From Micrococcaceae bacterium RIT 802 (GTDB taxonomy: Bacteria > Actinomycetota > Actinomycetes > Actinomycetales > Micrococcaceae): a DNA stretch of 64,000 bases. Shown piece by piece: positions 63,008-64,000 of this stretch. The stretch spans positions 554,836-618,835 of the forward strand of contig JAFEMX010000001.1 in assembly GCA_016892645.1 (NCBI GenBank). Direction: 5' to 3'. Below the pieces are notes generated by a model. It worked only from the letters and a program-made list of their open reading frames with translations. It did no database searches and had not been told where the DNA came from. Each line of letters begins with the position of its first letter. The first letter of the stretch is position 1. The position numbers were made by a program, and so were the translations under genes.

Positions 63008-63832
63008 ATGGACTGGGCTTCGCTGCTGCACGGGTCCGGGTTGGAGGACATCCAGCTCGGGACCGTGCTGCTGGTCATCGTTGCGGGCCTGGCAGCTGGG
63101 TGGATCGACGCGGTCGTCGGCGGCGGGGGGCTGCTGCAACTGCCGGCGCTGTTGCTGGTCCCCGGGATCACTCCCGTCCAGGCGCTGGCCACGAACAAGC
63201 TCGGCTCCATTTTCGGCACGACGACCAGTGCCATCACCTACTACCGCAGGGCCCACCCGGACCTGAAGACCGCCTTGCCCATGGCCGGGATCGCCCTGAT
63301 CGGCAGTTTCGGCGGGGCCATCGTCGCCACGCTGCTGCCCTCGTCGGTCTTCAAACCCATCATTGTCGCGGCACTGATCGCCGTCGCCATCTTCACCGCC
63401 GTCAAACCCACCGTCGGCGAACTGACCGCCTTGCGGCACTCCGGGCGACGGCACTATGCAGTTGCCGGGGTGATCGGCCTCGTGATCGGGTTCTACGATG
63501 GGTTGATCGGCCCGGGAACGGGGTCCTTCCTGATCATCGCGATGGTCGTTTTCCTCGGCTACAACTTCCTGGCCTCCAGCGCCAAGGCCAAGATCGTGAA
63601 CATGGCGACCAACCTGGGTGCGCTGGCCTTTTTCCTGCCCTCCGGGCACCTGCTCTGGGGGCTCGGGCTGCTGCTGGGCCTGGCCAACATGGTGGGTGGC
63701 TATCTGGGTGCGCGCATGGCCGTCAGCAAGGGCAGCAAGTTCATTCGGGTCGTCTTCCTCGTGGTGGTCGGCGTCCTTGTCCTGCGGTTGGGATACGACG
63801 TCCTCCAGGAGAACATCCTGCACCGTACGTAG
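63008..63832 (+). CDS. TSUP (TauE/SafE) family permease
   Basis: A 274-residue membrane protein with seven or eight helices. The TauE/SafE pattern is AGWIDAVVGGGGLLQLPALL in the first half (the GGG loop) and GFYDGLIGPGTGSFLIIAMV in the second. ATNKLGSIFGTTTSA and FLASSAKAKIVNMATNLGA are the paired repeat helices. Such proteins export sulfite, sulfonates or organic anions; the substrate here is unknown. It starts 12 bp after proS and may be read through from it. Confidence 0.9.
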   Translation: MDWASLLHGSGLEDIQLGTVLLVIVAGLAAGWIDAVVGGGGLLQLPALLLVPGITPVQALATNKLGSIFGTTTSAITYYRRAHPDLKTALPMAGIALIGSFGGAIVATLLPSSVFKPIIVAALIAVAIFTAVKPTVGELTALRHSGRRHYAVAGVIGLVIGFYDGLIGPGTGSFLIIAMVVFLGYNFLASSAKAKIVNMATNLGALAFFLPSGHLLWGLGLLLGLANMVGGYLGARMAVSKGSKFIRVVFLVVVGVLVLRLGYDVLQENILHRT

Positions 63833-63920
63833 ATTCGGCACAGCCCAAGACCGCGGACCGTCGGCGGGCACTATCCCCTCACAGGGCTGTTTTTCCGGGG
63901 TTCTGGTGGGGGCGGCCCGG

Positions 63921-63926
63921 TAGAAT
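63921..63926 (+). promoter_or_regulatory. -10 element before the last gene
   Basis: TAGAAT ends 7 nt before the ATG at 63934, predicting a leaderless transcript. Confidence 0.45.
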
Positions 63927-63933
63927 CGAATAC

Positions 63934-64000
63934 ATGTTCGAGTCTTTGGTGGTTCCGGATTCCGCGCACGCGGCGCTGGCATCCGGGGCGGGCGGCGAGA
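63934..64000 (+). CDS. Start of an unidentified gene
   Basis: Only the first 22 codons are inside the window (MFESLVVPDSAHAALASGAG and on), too few to identify. The start is supported by the TAGAAT -10 directly upstream; no Shine-Dalgarno is present. Confidence 0.5.
   Translation, partial: MFESLVVPDSAHAALASGAGGE

Noticed and set aside
1..64000. CRISPR arrays, insertion sequences, integrases, rRNA or prophage genes
   Set aside because: No regularly spaced repeats, transposase or integrase motifs, or rRNA signatures were seen. The holin-like gene at 15912 is a chromosomal holin-X type with no phage neighbours.

Overview
This is a gene-dense, high-GC window (about 70% by eye, no large compositional break seen) from an actinobacterium. 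It most likely comes from the Micrococcaceae (Arthrobacter-like), judging by gene order, many GTG starts, frequent 4-bp stop/start overlaps, a Glu/Ala-tailed S2, an initiating TTG on ispG, and several starts that sit directly behind a -10 hexamer (probable leaderless mRNAs). It holds about 65 protein genes, three tRNA genes and a series of strong hairpin terminators. I saw no rRNA, CRISPR array, insertion sequence or prophage.

Layout. 1-11.7 kb: methionine genes (end of metY, metX), an SGNH hydrolase, an esterase, an S4 RNA-binding protein, a DMT permease, then glyS, a GNAT, dusB, dgt and dnaG. 11.7-14.4 kb: two identical tRNA-Asn genes bracket a lipase-maturation-factor-like membrane protein and a second SGNH hydrolase. 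14.5-21.6 kb: an MFS exporter, a holin-like membrane protein, a CDP-alcohol phosphatidyltransferase, an EamA-type permease, two GT4 glycosyltransferases around a tRNA with anticodon CAT, and an M23 peptidase-like protein. 21.7-27.0 kb: the translation/envelope array rpsB-tsf-pyrH-frr-cdsA and a DivIVA-repeat protein, with a long structured leader before rpsB.

27.0-52.1 kb is a catabolic and transport block set between two parts of the usual housekeeping array. It starts with two divergent sodium:solute symporter + small-membrane-protein pairs around a LytS-type kinase and LytTR regulator. Next is a complete set for branched-chain amino acid, mainly leucine, breakdown: AsnC regulator, BCKDH E1alpha/E1beta/E2, TetR regulator, 3-methylcrotonyl-CoA carboxylase (accD1/accA1), acyl-CoA dehydrogenase, MaoC-type hydratase and CitE-like lyase. 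The gene set matches the Mycobacterium tuberculosis Rv2495c-Rv2506 locus. An ohrR-ohr peroxide module and a CitA/CitB-type two-component system divergent from a tctCBA tripartite tricarboxylate transporter follow.

52.2-64 kb: housekeeping genes resume with dxr-rseP-(large lipoprotein)-yciI-ispG, so two MEP isoprenoid enzymes and the site-2 protease lie together. A DUF4081 GNAT, a lipoprotein, proS, a TauE/SafE permease and the start of an unidentified gene complete the window.

The best leads for new biology are the rpsB leader RNA, the symporter/LytTR unit, the paired TetR operators with an internal leaderless promoter in the leucine locus, and the CWB2-like/barrel-like lipoprotein coupled to rseP. 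No clearly unprecedented multi-gene system was found.
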